Origin: Spirochaetota bacterium
GTDB lineage: Bacteria; Spirochaetota; Brachyspiria; Brachyspirales; JACRPF01
Direction of reading: 5' to 3'
Length of the DNA stretch: 58,812 nt
Assembly: GCA_038043445.1 (NCBI GenBank)
Contig: JBBTBY010000058.1
Span: forward strand, 1-58,812
The notes under the pieces are model-generated. The model saw only the letters and a program-made list of their open reading frames with translations, made no database searches and was not told where the DNA came from. Shown here piece by piece: positions 1-9,705 of the stretch; positions within the stretch are counted from its first letter, which is position 1; each line of letters starts with the position of its first letter. Position numbers and translations under genes: made by a program.

Positions 1-2
1 TC

Positions 3-473
3 GCCGACCGCATTGCGGTCATGAAGGACGGCAGGATCTCCGCCCTCGGCACGCCAAGCGAACTATACCGCACGCCGCCCGATCGGTTCTGCGCGGAATT
101 CCTCGGTGAAGCGAACATACTCGATGCATCGGTAGTGACGGCGGATGCGAAGGCGATGACCGTATCCACCGGTGCGGGAACACTGTCTGCAGCGGCGCGT
201 TCTTCTTATTCTGCGGGAGATGCCGTACACTGTCTTATTCGTCCCGAACATATACGGACGAACGACATCGGCGGTGCGAACCGCATCGACTGCGAGGTTA
301 TCGCGACGGCATTCAGCGGACCGACGATCACCGTTCATCTGCAGGCGGCAGCGCAGCGATTCAAAGCCGTGCTCATCAATCGCGATGCGTATGCCCTTAC
401 CGCAGGTATGCGCGCTTCCTTCTTCATACATCCGGACGATATTATTCTCCTCGCCGAAAAAAAAGAGCGGTGA
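3..473 (+). CDS. ABC importer ATP-binding subunit, C-terminal part (5' end outside window)
   Basis: The frame is open from the left edge of the window, so this is the 3' part of a gene (about 156 codons). It opens with ADRIAVMKDG, the strand that follows the H-loop in ABC ATPases. The join LYRTPPDRFCAEFLGEANI follows, then a TOBE-type OB-fold region (CLIRPEHIR is visible). This arrangement is typical of FbpC/PotA/UgpC-class importers, whose ATPase energises uptake through a two-domain permease. The permease start codon follows the stop by one base, so the two are co-transcribed. The substrate is not readable here; the FbpB-like permease makes ferric iron or a polyamine plausible. The substrate-binding protein would have to lie upstream, outside the window. 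Confidence 0.85.
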   Translation, partial: ADRIAVMKDGRISALGTPSELYRTPPDRFCAEFLGEANILDASVVTADAKAMTVSTGAGTLSAAARSSYSAGDAVHCLIRPEHIRTNDIGGANRIDCEVIATAFSGPTITVHLQAAAQRFKAVLINRDAYALTAGMRASFFIHPDDIILLAEKKER

Positions 474-474
474 T

Positions 475-2148
475 ATGAACAAGACACGCTACATCATCCT
501 TATCCTGATAGCCGCTTTCCTCGGCGTATTCCTTTTGTGGCCGCTCGTTACCGTTTTTCAGAAAGCGTTCGTCGACGGCAAGGGATTCACGCTTTTCTAC
601 TTCGCAGAGCTTATCACGGTGTGGCCGCGCATGCGCGCCGTGTTCACGAGCGTAGAGATTGCGCTCCTCGTTACCGCATGTTCGATGCTGATATCCTTCC
701 CGCTCGCATTCCTCGTTTCGCGGCGCTCGTTCATCGGGCGAAGCCTCGTGTCCGCTCTTGTGCTCATACCGATCATATTGCCGCCGTTCGTCGGCGCTGT
801 GGGTATGAAGCTGATCTTCGCACGTTTCGGCGCACTCACGGCGCTCCTTATGAAGCTCAATATTGTGCAGGGGCCCATTGACTGGCTCGGCGCATTCCCG
901 CTCTTGGGCGTTGTGCTCATGGAATCGCTGCACCTTTTCCCGATACTGTTTCTCAATATGACAGCGGCGTTCTCCACTATCGATCCTACGCTCGAGGAAA
1001 GCGCGGCGAACATGGGCGCCGGACCGCTTTCGGTGTTCCGCCGGGTCACGCTCCCGCTCGCAGCGCCGGGGCTTTTCGCGGGGACCATACTCGTCTTCAT
1101 TTGGTCATTCACTGAGCTTGGGACTCCGCTCGTGTTCGGCATGCGCGGCGTTCTCCCGGTGATGATATACGACAGCGTAAGCGAGATAGGGACGAATCCG
1201 CTGGGATATGCGGAGGTCGTCGTGCTCCTCGCTGTTGCCATCGGCGGATTTTTATTGAGCAAGGCGGTCGCGGGGGGGACAGTCGATACGTTCGGGCGCA
1301 TCAGCGTTTCGCGGAAGGAACAACCGCTTTCGCGCATCGGTACGGTCGCGGCATGGGCTTTTCTTGGTGTGATACTTATCATTGCGCTGCTTCCCCATAT
1401 CAGCGTCGTCCTGCTGTCGATAAGTTCCCGTTGGTTCCTGACGGTAGTGCCGAGCGGGTTTACTTTTGACCATATCAGAACGGCGATGACATCACCCCTT
1501 GCCGTAAGCGCCATGAAGAACAGCTTCATGCTCTCCATCGCGGCAACGGCAGTGATCAGCATCATGGGATTTCTCATCGCGTGGCTCAATGTGCGTGCAC
1601 GGGCGAAAGGCGCTGCAGTGATCGATGCGATAGCGATGATACCGCTTGCCGCGCCGGGCATTGTGCTTGCGTTCGGTTATCTCGGCAGTTTTTCCGGATG
1701 GAAGATCATCGACCCGCGGGTGAACCCGATGATACTGCTCGCGATAAGTTATGCGATACGGCGTCTGCCGTTCATGGTGCGCTCCGCGCATGCGGGGCTC
1801 TCGCAGACAAGCCGCACGTACGAGGAAGCCGCGGCCAATCTCGGTGCGCCTCCCTGGCGCGTGATACGCCGCGTGACGATACCGCTCATCTTCGCGAACC
1901 TTCTTGCGGGCGGCATACTCTGCTTCGCGTTCTCCATGCTCGAGGTGTCCGACAGCATGATACTCGCGCAATCGGAGCAGTACTATCCCATCACGAAAGC
2001 GATCTATGCGCTGAGCGACGGACTTGAGCACGGGGTGAATGTTGCTTCCGCGCTCGGCGTCTGGGCGATGGGGCTCCTCGCATCGGCGATGCTTCTGACG
2101 GCGGTGCTGCTCGGTAAGAAAATGGGACAGATGTTCCGTGCCGGTTAA
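475..2148 (+). CDS. ABC transporter permease, fused two-domain FbpB type
   Basis: This is a 557-residue inner-membrane permease with two BPD_transp_1 domains in one chain, about twelve hydrophobic segments. Each half carries an EAA loop, the contact site for the ATPase: EESAANMGAGPLSVFRR in the first half and EEAAANLGAPPWRVIRR in the second. Such duplicated permeases are known from ferric iron (FbpB/SfuB) and some polyamine or thiamine importers. I start at 475 because MNKTRYIILILIAAF begins the first membrane helix and the codon lies just after the ATPase stop. The frame is open further upstream only as an out-of-frame shadow of the ATPase gene. Substrate is inferred only from family resemblance. 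Confidence 0.88.
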   Translation: MNKTRYIILILIAAFLGVFLLWPLVTVFQKAFVDGKGFTLFYFAELITVWPRMRAVFTSVEIALLVTACSMLISFPLAFLVSRRSFIGRSLVSALVLIPIILPPFVGAVGMKLIFARFGALTALLMKLNIVQGPIDWLGAFPLLGVVLMESLHLFPILFLNMTAAFSTIDPTLEESAANMGAGPLSVFRRVTLPLAAPGLFAGTILVFIWSFTELGTPLVFGMRGVLPVMIYDSVSEIGTNPLGYAEVVVLLAVAIGGFLLSKAVAGGTVDTFGRISVSRKEQPLSRIGTVAAWAFLGVILIIALLPHISVVLLSISSRWFLTVVPSGFTFDHIRTAMTSPLAVSAMKNSFMLSIAATAVISIMGFLIAWLNVRARAKGAAVIDAIAMIPLAAPGIVLAFGYLGSFSGWKIIDPRVNPMILLAISYAIRRLPFMVRSAHAGLSQTSRTYEEAAANLGAPPWRVIRRVTIPLIFANLLAGGILCFAFSMLEVSDSMILAQSEQYYPITKAIYALSDGLEHGVNVASALGVWAMGLLASAMLLTAVLLGKKMGQMFRAG

Positions 2149-2174
2149 CGCGCGCGAAGGTATTTACTGAGAGG

Positions 2175-3215
2175 TTACAGCGTACAGGAAACACCCGCTA
2201 TCGAATACCCGCCGGCCACCGCGGTGAGCAATATCCGCGCCCCGGGTTTGTACGAATATCCCTCCAAGTTCCCTTTGCGCAGGCGGTCGAGCGTTACGGG
2301 AATGCTCGCGCATGACATATTGCCGAGCGTGTTGATGACAGAGGGCATCTTCGTTTCGGGGATGGCCATTTTTTTCGCAAGCTCGCTCATGATGCGCCCG
2401 TTCGCCTGATGCGGTATGATGAAATCATAGTCGTTGAGCGTGCGATCTGACCGTGCTGCCGCAGCGGTAGCGGCGTCGAACATGGCGTTCACCGCATTGC
2501 GCTGTACGAGCGGACCGCCGCCCATGATAATTCGGCTTCCGCTCCGCATGGTGATATGCTCGGCTGAATATCTCGCCTGCGAGAATACGCCGTCGATGCC
2601 GGGCTTCTCCGAACGCGTGAGTATGCATGCCCCCGCTCCGTCACCGAAGAGTATCGCCGTTGTCGGATCGTCGAAGTCGAGAATGTTCGATATGAATTCC
2701 GATGACACCACGAGCACGGTGCGGTATATACCGGCGCGTATCTTCGCATACGCGTCGATGAGCGCATCAAGGAAGCCGCTGCAGGCAGTGTTGATGGTGA
2801 TGCCCCCGGCCTTCGGGATGGAGAGCAGGTTCGTGAGCGTGCAGGCGGGGTTCGGTATGAGCGTACGAGCGGTGAACGTAGCGGCGATGACATAGTCGAT
2901 CGCATCAGTGCCTATGACGGCATCCTTTATCGCTTCACGCGCGGCATGCGCCGCCATCGTTTCCACTTCAGCATATTCCGGGAGCGCATCGTCCGCCGTG
3001 ATATGGCGGCGCGATACGATGCCGGTAACGCGCTCTACCCAGAGATCGAATAGTTCCGCTTCGCTCATTGACTCATACGGAATATCCCTTTTCTTACAGA
3101 ATTCACGTATGCGTGCAATATCGACATTGCGTACGCGGGAATAGAGCTCGGCATTCGGTATGGCCTTTTTCGGAAGGAACGATCCCGTTCCGGCGATAGC
3201 GACATTGAACGTCAT
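2175..3215 (-). CDS. fabH: 3-oxoacyl-ACP synthase III family protein (FabH-like)
   Basis: A 346-residue thiolase-fold condensing enzyme. The catalytic triad of KAS III is in place: Cys145 in NTACSGF, His269 in IPHQAN and Asn299 in TLGNMS. FabH condenses acyl-CoA with malonyl-ACP to start fatty acid chains; related family members act in secondary pathways, and this gene is not in a fab cluster, so the exact role is open. I place the start at 3215 because MTFNVAIAGTGSFLP matches the usual N-terminus and AAGGAAG lies about 6 bases before it. A GTG at 3278, in frame and preceded by AAGGAG, would add 21 residues and is a real alternative. An 18-bp palindrome lies about 130 bp upstream. Confidence 0.85.
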   Translation of the reverse strand: MTFNVAIAGTGSFLPKKAIPNAELYSRVRNVDIARIREFCKKRDIPYESMSEAELFDLWVERVTGIVSRRHITADDALPEYAEVETMAAHAAREAIKDAVIGTDAIDYVIAATFTARTLIPNPACTLTNLLSIPKAGGITINTACSGFLDALIDAYAKIRAGIYRTVLVVSSEFISNILDFDDPTTAILFGDGAGACILTRSEKPGIDGVFSQARYSAEHITMRSGSRIIMGGGPLVQRNAVNAMFDAATAAAARSDRTLNDYDFIIPHQANGRIMSELAKKMAIPETKMPSVINTLGNMSCASIPVTLDRLRKGNLEGYSYKPGARILLTAVAGGYSIAGVSCTL

Positions 3216-3341
3216 GCGTGCGCTTCCTTGTGAGGGTGAAGATGCCGAGATCCTGTCACCGTCAATGACTTCGTACACCGTGGCTCCTTGGTCCTGCCGT
3301 GATCTTCGGGTGCAATGGTAGCATGCGAAAGGCGATTGTAC

Positions 3342-3359
3342 ATAGTGTGAACACACTAT
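3342..3359. promoter_or_regulatory. Palindrome upstream of the FabH-like gene, possible operator
   Basis: An 8-bp perfect inverted repeat (ATAGTGTG / CACACTAT) around a 2-base centre. It lies just upstream of a TACAAT-like -10 hexamer on the minus strand, in the region that should hold the FabH-like promoter. Position suggests a regulator site; no binding protein is identified. Confidence 0.35.
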
Positions 3360-3406
3360 TTTCGTGCAGCGGCAATAACTAGTTATAACATACTAGACCG
3401 TGCATG

Positions 3407-4297
3407 CTATGAAAGCAGGTTCATGAGGTCGACGCGGCTCTTCGCTTTCGTCTTCTGATATATGTTCGCAATGTGATTATTGACGGTGTTCGGCGAGATC
3501 GAAAGGAGATCGCTTATATTTTTGTTCGTCCGCCCCTCGATAAGGAGATCGATGATATCCTCTTCACGCTTGGTGATATGGTGCGCCTTGAGGAAATCAT
3601 GGATGATGCGGCGGTTCTTCGGTTTTGAGAGATAATAGATGAGGTATATCACGAGCGTCAGATTCCACCACAGATGATAGAGCGGCATCGAGAGCATGCC
3701 GAAGGGGTAGCGCATCGTTTCAGCACCGAAGAGGTTATCGAAGAATGAATTGAGCACGATGAGCGGGAAGAACACCGCGGATAGCAGCATGAACACGCGC
3801 ACCGCGTTCTTCGTCGTACGTTCCTGTATGTTCTTGAGCGAATGGAGACTGATGACGATGCAGAATATCACGTCGGCGAAGAATATGGCGTTGAGTATGC
3901 TGAAGAACACGATGTCGTAGTGCATGACAAGATAGAGCACCGTAAGCACGATATACACGGCGTCGACGGAGATAACGATGATGTTCTCACGCATGCCCCA
4001 GGGTCGATGTATCATATGGAACACGGTGAACGGGATGATGTAGATGAGGAACACCATGTTCGCGAACGATATGGCGGTGATGACCATAATGACGATATCG
4101 TTGACGTGAAAGAAGCTTATGTCGTTGTACAGGCGCAGCGCATAGAGGAACAGAAGGAATTGGATGGCCGATTGGAAAATGATGTAGTATTTGAACCAGC
4201 CGATGCGCTCGCGGATATAGAAGAGTATGGACAGGGCAATTGCGGAAAACCCGACGGCGAACGTGAGTATGTACAGAAGGAAAACGATATGTTTCAT
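3407..4297 (-). CDS. Membrane-anchored LuxR-type transcriptional regulator
   Basis: A 296-residue protein. Residues 1 to about 225 contain roughly seven hydrophobic segments, and residues 238-296 form a GerE/LuxR helix-turn-helix (ITKREEDIIDLLIEGRTNKN, then ISPNTVNNHIANIYQKT). The architecture predicts a sensor that sits in the inner membrane and presents a DNA-binding head to the cytoplasm, without a phosphorelay receiver domain. No ligand-binding signature is recognisable in the membrane part. It stands alone between the FabH-like gene and gatB, transcribed leftward, and its targets are unknown. Confidence 0.8.
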   Translation of the reverse strand: MKHIVFLLYILTFAVGFSAIALSILFYIRERIGWFKYYIIFQSAIQFLLFLYALRLYNDISFFHVNDIVIMVITAISFANMVFLIYIIPFTVFHMIHRPWGMRENIIVISVDAVYIVLTVLYLVMHYDIVFFSILNAIFFADVIFCIVISLHSLKNIQERTTKNAVRVFMLLSAVFFPLIVLNSFFDNLFGAETMRYPFGMLSMPLYHLWWNLTLVIYLIYYLSKPKNRRIIHDFLKAHHITKREEDIIDLLIEGRTNKNISDLLSISPNTVNNHIANIYQKTKAKSRVDLMNLLS

Positions 4298-4435
4298 GCG
4301 CTGGACCGCGGTTTCAGGATGAATTCCATTTTCTATGAATTTAAGAATATGTCAAATCACTACCCGAGACTGTCGCGAAAATGCTATGTGCCCATAACGA
4401 AGAATAACGAACATCAAAATTTCATCAGAATCGAT

Positions 4436-4465
4436 GAGAACAGCGGGTTGCAACCCGCTGTTCTC
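4436..4465. repeat. 30-bp perfect palindrome, copy 1
   Basis: GAGAACAGCGGGTTG followed directly by its reverse complement, with no loop. A 30-base stretch overlapping it (4437-4466) recurs exactly at 40591-40620, also in an intergenic region. This looks like a dispersed palindromic repeat and not a terminator, because no T-run follows. Confidence 0.8.
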
Positions 4466-4521
4466 TATTTTCGCAGCAGCCACTACCCGCGATAGCTGCC
4501 CGGATATACCGCCTTCGGCTA

Positions 4522-4549
4522 TTGACGATGCCGGACTATGAAATATACT
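4522..4549 (+). promoter_or_regulatory. Predicted sigma-70-type promoter of gatB
   Basis: TTGACG, 16-base spacer, TATACT. The -10 ends 31 bases before the GTG start of gatB, which has its own AAGGAG ribosome-binding site at 4570-4575. Confidence 0.6.
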
Positions 4550-4580
4550 GTCGCATATTCCTCTCAATGAAGGAGCATCC

Positions 4581-6026
4581 GTGAGTTACGAAGCGGTCAT
4601 CGGACTTGAAGTACATGTGCAGCTGAACACGAAGTCAAAAATATTCTGCGGCTGCAGCACGGCATTCGGCGCCCCGCCGAACACGAACACCTGCCCTGTC
4701 TGTCAGGGGCACCCCGGCGTGCTCCCCGTCCTTAATGAAGCGGTGCTCACCAAAGCGATGAAAGCGGCGCTTGCGCTCGAGTGCGCGGTCGCGGAAGAGA
4801 CGCGCTTTGACCGAAAGCATTATTTTTATCCCGACCTGCCCAAGGCGTATCAGATATCGCAGTTCGACCATCCTCTCTGCAAAAAAGGGAAAGTGCATAT
4901 CAAGGTCGCCGAAGCCGACGGATCGTACGAGAAGGATATCGGCATTACGCGGATACATATGGAAGAGGATGCGGGCAAGCTTGTTCATTCGGAGGACGGC
5001 CGCCCGGTCAGTTTCGTTGACTTGAACCGTGCGGGTACACCGCTCATAGAGATCGTGAGCGAGCCGGACATGCACACGCCGGAAGAGGCGTATCACTATC
5101 TCACCGAATTGAAAAAGATACTGCTCTACATCGACGTGAGCGACTGTAATATGGAAGAAGGATCGCTGCGATGCGATGCGAACGTGTCCGTGCGCCCGAA
5201 AGGGGAAACGAAGCTCGGGACGAAAGCCGAGATAAAGAACATGAATTCATTCAAGAACGTGCGCGATGCGCTCACGTATGAGATAAAACGTCAGATAAAG
5301 GCCGTTGAAAAAGGCGAACGTATCGTACAGGAGACAAGGCTCTGGGATGCGAACAAGGGCGAGACACGTTCGATGCGCTCGAAGGAAGAAGCGCATGATT
5401 ACCGCTACTTTCCCGACCCCGATCTCTCGCCGCAGACGATAACCGCATCGATGGTGGAAGCGGTGCGGACCACGCTCCCCGAGCTACCTCTGGCAAAGGC
5501 GGCGCGTTTTAAGAGCGCGTACGGTCTATCGGACGTTGATATCGGTGTGCTCACGGATGGTCGCGCCATGGCGGAATATTATGAGAACGCAGTGCACGCA
5601 TACCCGAAGCAGCCGAAGAAGATCGCCAACTGGGTCATGGTGGAAGTGAACGCTATTCTCAACGAACGGGGAATAGCGGTAGGCGATCTCATCGTGAAGC
5701 CCGAGGACATCGGCGGCATCATTCGTCTCATTGATGAAGGCGTGATAAGCGGAAAAACAGCCAAGGATGTGTTCAGCGAAATGATAAAGACCGGCGAAAC
5801 GCCGGGTGCCATTGTCGACCGCAAGGGACTTACGCAGGTAAGCGATACCGGCGCGCTTGAAGTCATTATTAGAAAGGTGATCACTGATAACCCGAACGTA
5901 GTCGAGGAATACAAAAGCGGAAAAGAGAAAAGTTTCGGCTTCCTTGTCGGCCAGGCGATGAAGGCGACGAAGGGACAGGGGAATCCGCAGACGATCAATG
6001 AGCTGTTGAAAAAGCTTCTCACATAG
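4581..6026 (+). CDS. gatB: Aspartyl/glutamyl-tRNA amidotransferase subunit B
   Basis: A 481-residue GatB, the usual length. It transfers ammonia onto misacylated Glu-tRNA(Gln) or Asp-tRNA(Asn) within the GatCAB complex in the cytoplasm. Visible hallmarks are the N-terminal GLEVHVQLNTKSKIFCGC, the DLNRAGTPLIEIVSEPD block around residues 140-160, and a YqeY-like C-terminal tail. The start codon is GTG, fixed by AAGGAG five bases upstream. gatA and gatC are not adjacent, so the complex is encoded at scattered loci. The gene appears monocistronic, with its own promoter at 4522. Confidence 0.97.
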   Translation: MSYEAVIGLEVHVQLNTKSKIFCGCSTAFGAPPNTNTCPVCQGHPGVLPVLNEAVLTKAMKAALALECAVAEETRFDRKHYFYPDLPKAYQISQFDHPLCKKGKVHIKVAEADGSYEKDIGITRIHMEEDAGKLVHSEDGRPVSFVDLNRAGTPLIEIVSEPDMHTPEEAYHYLTELKKILLYIDVSDCNMEEGSLRCDANVSVRPKGETKLGTKAEIKNMNSFKNVRDALTYEIKRQIKAVEKGERIVQETRLWDANKGETRSMRSKEEAHDYRYFPDPDLSPQTITASMVEAVRTTLPELPLAKAARFKSAYGLSDVDIGVLTDGRAMAEYYENAVHAYPKQPKKIANWVMVEVNAILNERGIAVGDLIVKPEDIGGIIRLIDEGVISGKTAKDVFSEMIKTGETPGAIVDRKGLTQVSDTGALEVIIRKVITDNPNVVEEYKSGKEKSFGFLVGQAMKATKGQGNPQTINELLKKLLT

Positions 6027-6045
6027 CGACCACCGCGAAAATCGA

Positions 6046-6071
6046 GAACAAGGGGACATGACCCCTTGTTC
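6046..6071. repeat. Hairpin-forming inverted repeat after gatB
   Basis: Ten-bp arms GAACAAGGGG / CCCCTTGTTC with a 6-base loop, 20 bases after the gatB stop. There is no following T-run, so intrinsic termination is uncertain; it may be one of the dispersed palindromes of this genome. Confidence 0.55.
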
Positions 6072-6155
6072 CCTTCGACAAAGTGCATGACATACAGATC
6101 GTATGAGTGTTGATGAAAATGACCGGTATTTTCGCGGAAATCTTCGTAAAGCAAT

Positions 6156-6184
6156 TTGCGTTTTGATGTGAATAGCGATAGAAT
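6156..6184 (+). promoter_or_regulatory. Predicted promoter of rmlC-rmlB
   Basis: TTGCGT, 17-base spacer, TAGAAT, ending 19 bases before the rmlC start. Weak ribosome-binding sequence follows. Confidence 0.5.
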
Positions 6185-6203
6185 ACCAAGCGAGTAGTAA
6201 TTA

Positions 6204-6746
6204 ATGGGCACGTTCACATTCACAGAAACTCCGCTTCCCGGGGCGTATATGATCGTTACAAAAGCGTTCGGCGATACGCGCGGAAGTTTCCGCATGACGT
6301 ACGTTAAGGAAGATTTTGCGGTATGCGGAATAGCATCCGAGTATGTGCAGACGAATATCTCCGTATCAAAGCCGAAGCATACCATACGCGGCATGCATTT
6401 TCAGCTCGGCGATGCGGCACAGGATAAGCTAGTCCGCTGCCTCGTCGGATCGATACTCGATGTCATCATCGATATACGCCCGACCTCGGCTACGTACGGG
6501 AGAACGTTCTCGGTAACGCTCACCGATGCGAATGAAACGATGCTTTTTGTACCGAAGGGGTTCGCGCACGGCTTCTGCACTCTTGTCGATGATACGCAGG
6601 TGATGTATCAGGTGTCAGCGGCGTATACGCCTTCTGCCGAGGGCGGCATTCGATGGGACGATGCGGCGTTCGCCATCAACTGGCCGACGAAGACACCCAT
6701 CCTGTCCGACAAGGATGCGAAATATCCCGATCACAAACTACGATAA
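6204..6746 (+). CDS. rmlC: dTDP-4-dehydrorhamnose 3,5-epimerase
   Basis: A 180-residue RmlC cupin. It epimerises C3 and C5 of dTDP-4-keto-6-deoxyglucose on the way to dTDP-L-rhamnose. RGMHFQ carries the catalytic histidine, DKLVRC the conserved lysine, and the stretch ILDVIIDIRPTSATYGR is diagnostic; the active-site tyrosine lies in the MYQVSAAYTP region. The gene is followed 9 bases later by rmlB, so the two form an operon. rmlA and rmlD are not in view. The product suggests rhamnose in a surface glycan. Confidence 0.94.
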   Translation: MGTFTFTETPLPGAYMIVTKAFGDTRGSFRMTYVKEDFAVCGIASEYVQTNISVSKPKHTIRGMHFQLGDAAQDKLVRCLVGSILDVIIDIRPTSATYGRTFSVTLTDANETMLFVPKGFAHGFCTLVDDTQVMYQVSAAYTPSAEGGIRWDDAAFAINWPTKTPILSDKDAKYPDHKLR

Positions 6747-6755
6747 GGAAGACGA

Positions 6756-7772
6756 ATGGCAACAGTACTGGTCACCGGCGGCGCAGGGTTCATCGGAAGC
6801 AATTTCATACTGCATTATCTCAAAGCGCATCCCGGCGATATCGTCATCAACTATGATGCGCTTACGTATGCGGGGAATCTTGCCAACCTGAAGGCCGTTG
6901 AGCTTGAGAAGCGATACCGATTCGTAAAAGGCGATATCTGCGACGGTGCGCTCCTCACAAGGACCTTGACCGAGCACGCGGTAACGCATGTCGTTCACTT
7001 TGCGGCGGAGTCGCATGTCGATCGGAGCATAACGGGACCCGATACGTTCATACGCACGAACATCGAGGGGACGTTCCGTCTGCTCGAGGCCGTGCGCGCG
7101 TCGAAGGGCGTGGAAAAATTCCTGCATGTCTCCACGGACGAAGTATACGGCTCGCTCGGTGCGACGGGGTATTTCACGGAAACGACGCCGTATGCGCCCA
7201 ACAGCCCGTACTCGGCGAGCAAGGCATCGAGCGATATGCTCGTGCGTGCGTACCATCACACCTACGGGATGAACGTGCTCACGACGAATTGCTCCAACAA
7301 TTACGGGCCGTTCCAGTTCCCGGAGAAGCTCATACCGCTCATGATCATCAATGCGCTTGCCGGAAAGAAGCTCCCGGTGTACGGCGACGGGAAGAACGTG
7401 CGCGACTGGCTCTATGTGCTCGATCACTGCGAGGCGATCGATACGGTGCTCGCGAAGGGGATCATCGGCGAGACGTACAATATCGGCGGCAATAATGAGA
7501 AGATGAACATCGATATCGTGCGCACGGTGCTCTCGCTGCTCGGCAAGGGCGAGGATCTCATCGAGTACGTGAAGGACAGGCCTGGGCACGACAGACGGTA
7601 TGCGATAGACGCATCGAAAATAAAGCGAGAACTCGGGTGGGCGCCGCGGTATACGTTCGATACGGGCATTCGCGAGACGGTCGAATGGTACCTTTCCAAT
7701 AAAAGCTGGTGGGAAGGTATCGTGAGCGGCGAGTACCAGCGGTATTACGAACGGCAGTACACGCAACGATGA
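6756..7772 (+). CDS. rmlB: dTDP-glucose 4,6-dehydratase
   Basis: A 338-residue extended short-chain dehydrogenase/reductase. The N-terminal [11 protein letters not shown] binds [13 protein letters not shown] carries the Thr-Asp-Glu catalytic set, and YSASKA supplies the YxxxK pair. It converts dTDP-glucose to dTDP-4-keto-6-deoxyglucose, the substrate of the upstream epimerase. AAGGAAG precedes the ATG. The MCP gene follows after 22 bases on the same strand and may be read through from this operon. Confidence 0.95.
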   Translation: MATVLVTGGAGFIGSNFILHYLKAHPGDIVINYDALTYAGNLANLKAVELEKRYRFVKGDICDGALLTRTLTEHAVTHVVHFAAESHVDRSITGPDTFIRTNIEGTFRLLEAVRASKGVEKFLHVSTDEVYGSLGATGYFTETTPYAPNSPYSASKASSDMLVRAYHHTYGMNVLTTNCSNNYGPFQFPEKLIPLMIINALAGKKLPVYGDGKNVRDWLYVLDHCEAIDTVLAKGIIGETYNIGGNNEKMNIDIVRTVLSLLGKGEDLIEYVKDRPGHDRRYAIDASKIKRELGWAPRYTFDTGIRETVEWYLSNKSWWEGIVSGEYQRYYERQYTQR

Positions 7773-7794
7773 TCGCTACCGGTGGGGGCAGCGC

Positions 7795-9705
7795 ATGAAT
7801 TTCACGTATCCGTTGACGATGGTGGAGATACTGGTGCCGGCGATCTGCACCGGGCTGTTATTCACCGGTATGTTCTTTTTTTCGTACATCTTCATCAATA
7901 CCAGGTTCCGGCTGCAGCTGTCCTCCGCGATACTCGGTATCGTTGGGCTGGTGTTCGCGCTCGGCGAAACGACGGTGGTCGTCATGGGCGGCAAATACCA
8001 TATCGCTTCCCCGGCGATGCGAATATACAGTATCGAGATACTGGCGACCATGTCGTTCCTTTTCGCTTTCCCCTATATGGCGATGCATTTTCTTACGCTG
8101 TCCAAGGCGTGGCATCGCGTCAATAAATTCATCCTGCTCATCGGAAGCATCATATTCGCCGGTTTTACCGTCATCGCCGTGTTCTTCCCGGACCTGTTCC
8201 TGTCGGTAACGAAACAGAGCAGTGAATCGGTGCAGATAGAATCCTATTTCGGGCGCGGTGTACGCGGGCCGCTCTATCAGGTGCGCGATCTTATCCTGAG
8301 CGTGCTCATGCTCTATGCGCTCGTCGTGTACATCGCCGAGATCGCCATGCATGGGATCAATCGAGCGGTTGCGGTACAGTTCTTCGGAGCGGTATTCATC
8401 ATCTATTCCGCCGTGAACGATCTCTTGCAGGTGTATCTCGGCTACAATATCGACCTGTGGCCGCACATGAAATTCTCCCGTTTCGCCATCGGGGTGACGG
8501 TGTTCATCCTCACCATCATGTTAAGCAGCCTGAATCGTTTTGTGGATGCGCTCCTGAAGGCGAAGCGCGACGAGGAATCGCTCCTTACGCTCAATGGGCT
8601 TAACCAGAAGATAATCCTTTCCGCAAAAGAGAGCATCATGCTCTCCCAGAAGCAGGGAGAAACACTTACCGAAAGCATGCGATTGTCCGGATCGTCGCTC
8701 GAAGAGATGCGGCTGAACCTGTCCACCATCGAAGGGAGCGTTGCGCAGGAACTTGAGCATGTGCGCGAGAGCGACAGGCAGAACGCGACGCTCGGGCTCG
8801 GTGTGCACGGCATCATCGATGCTACGAGCGGCATACGCACGAAGAACACTGAATTCAAACGGCTCGTCGAGGAACAGGCATCGAGCATAACTGAAGTGAG
8901 CGCCGCTACCGAGGAGATATCCGCCAATACGGAGAGCGTGCGTGTCGTTGCGGAGAAAGCGAGCCGCTCCGCGCATGATCTCAATGCGCTCGCGAGCACG
9001 GGCAATTCGCTCATGGAGAACGCCGCGCTTGGCATGGAGAAGGTGAAGAGCGCCACGCAGTCGGTGCGTGAGTTCGTGAAAGTGATATCGACCATCGCGT
9101 CGCAGACGAACCTCCTCGCCATGAACGCGTCCATCGAGGCGTCGCATGCGGGGCAGTTCGGCAAGGGCTTTGCCGTTGTGGCGCAGGAGATACGAAAGCT
9201 CGCCGAGAACGCGAACGGGCAGGCGGGGCTGGCGAGAGAGGCGCTTAAGGGCATTGAGGAGAGCGTGAACGCAACGACCGGCTCGCTTGCAACGGCAACC
9301 GACCGGTTCTCCGGCATCGTCAGGGAAGCGCAGAACGTATCGACGGTGATAGCGGAAGTGTCCAACGCCATGCAGGAGCAGGCCACCGGCATCAATGAGA
9401 TCATAAAATCGATGACGCTCGTTGCGAAGGTCGCCAATGATGTGACGAGCGGTTATGCGAACATCGATGAATTCATATCCGATGTGGTGAACAAGGCGAC
9501 GAACGTGGAAACGGCGTCGCGGACGGTATCGACATCGCTCACGGAGCTTACGCTCCTGTCCGAATCCATAAAGAGGAGCATAGCGGAGATAACGCATGAG
9601 GCCGATGAGATAATGAACGCGATGCATGCGGTCAACGATCTCTCGGCGGAGGCGGCGCAGGGGCTTGTGAACCTGCGCGCGATAATAGACAGGACGGGAC
9701 GCTAG
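7795..9705 (+). CDS. Methyl-accepting chemotaxis protein with 7TM-type N-terminus
   Basis: A 636-residue receptor. The first 250 residues hold about seven hydrophobic segments, resembling the 7TM module found at the N-terminus of some histidine kinases, in place of a periplasmic ligand domain. There is no HAMP domain: coiled coil begins at about residue 255. The hairpin tip at about residues 435-475 reads [18 protein letters not shown] and then [19 protein letters not shown], with His and Gln where most receptors have Arg and Glu. No C-terminal pentapeptide tether is visible. Its stop codon overlaps the convergent dgkA stop by 4 bases. Confidence 0.88.
   Translation: MNFTYPLTMVEILVPAICTGLLFTGMFFFSYIFINTRFRLQLSSAILGIVGLVFALGETTVVVMGGKYHIASPAMRIYSIEILATMSFLFAFPYMAMHFLTLSKAWHRVNKFILLIGSIIFAGFTVIAVFFPDLFLSVTKQSSESVQIESYFGRGVRGPLYQVRDLILSVLMLYALVVYIAEIAMHGINRAVAVQFFGAVFIIYSAVNDLLQVYLGYNIDLWPHMKFSRFAIGVTVFILTIMLSSLNRFVDALLKAKRDEESLLTLNGLNQKIILSAKESIMLSQKQGETLTESMRLSGSSLEEMRLNLSTIEGSVAQELEHVRESDRQNATLGLGVHGIIDATSGIRTKNTEFKRLVEEQASSITEVSAATEEISANTESVRVVAEKASRSAHDLNALASTGNSLMENAALGMEKVKSATQSVREFVKVISTIASQTNLLAMNASIEASHAGQFGKGFAVVAQEIRKLAENANGQAGLAREALKGIEESVNATTGSLATATDRFSGIVREAQNVSTVIAEVSNAMQEQATGINEIIKSMTLVAKVANDVTSGYANIDEFISDVVNKATNVETASRTVSTSLTELTLLSESIKRSIAEITHEADEIMNAMHAVNDLSAEAAQGLVNLRAIIDRTGR

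Noticed and set aside
172-474. A longer permease start with a 101-residue N-terminal extension
   Set aside because: The extension is an out-of-frame shadow of the ATPase gene; the first membrane helix and close spacing fix the start at 475.
597-1661. Long antisense frame over the permease; similar ones over chemotaxis genes (11418-12524, 16992-17918)
   Set aside because: They are mirror frames of well-supported genes, with low-complexity composition and no ribosome-binding sites or motifs.
6046-6071. Intrinsic terminator after gatB
   Set aside because: Good stem but no T-run follows; kept only as an inverted repeat.
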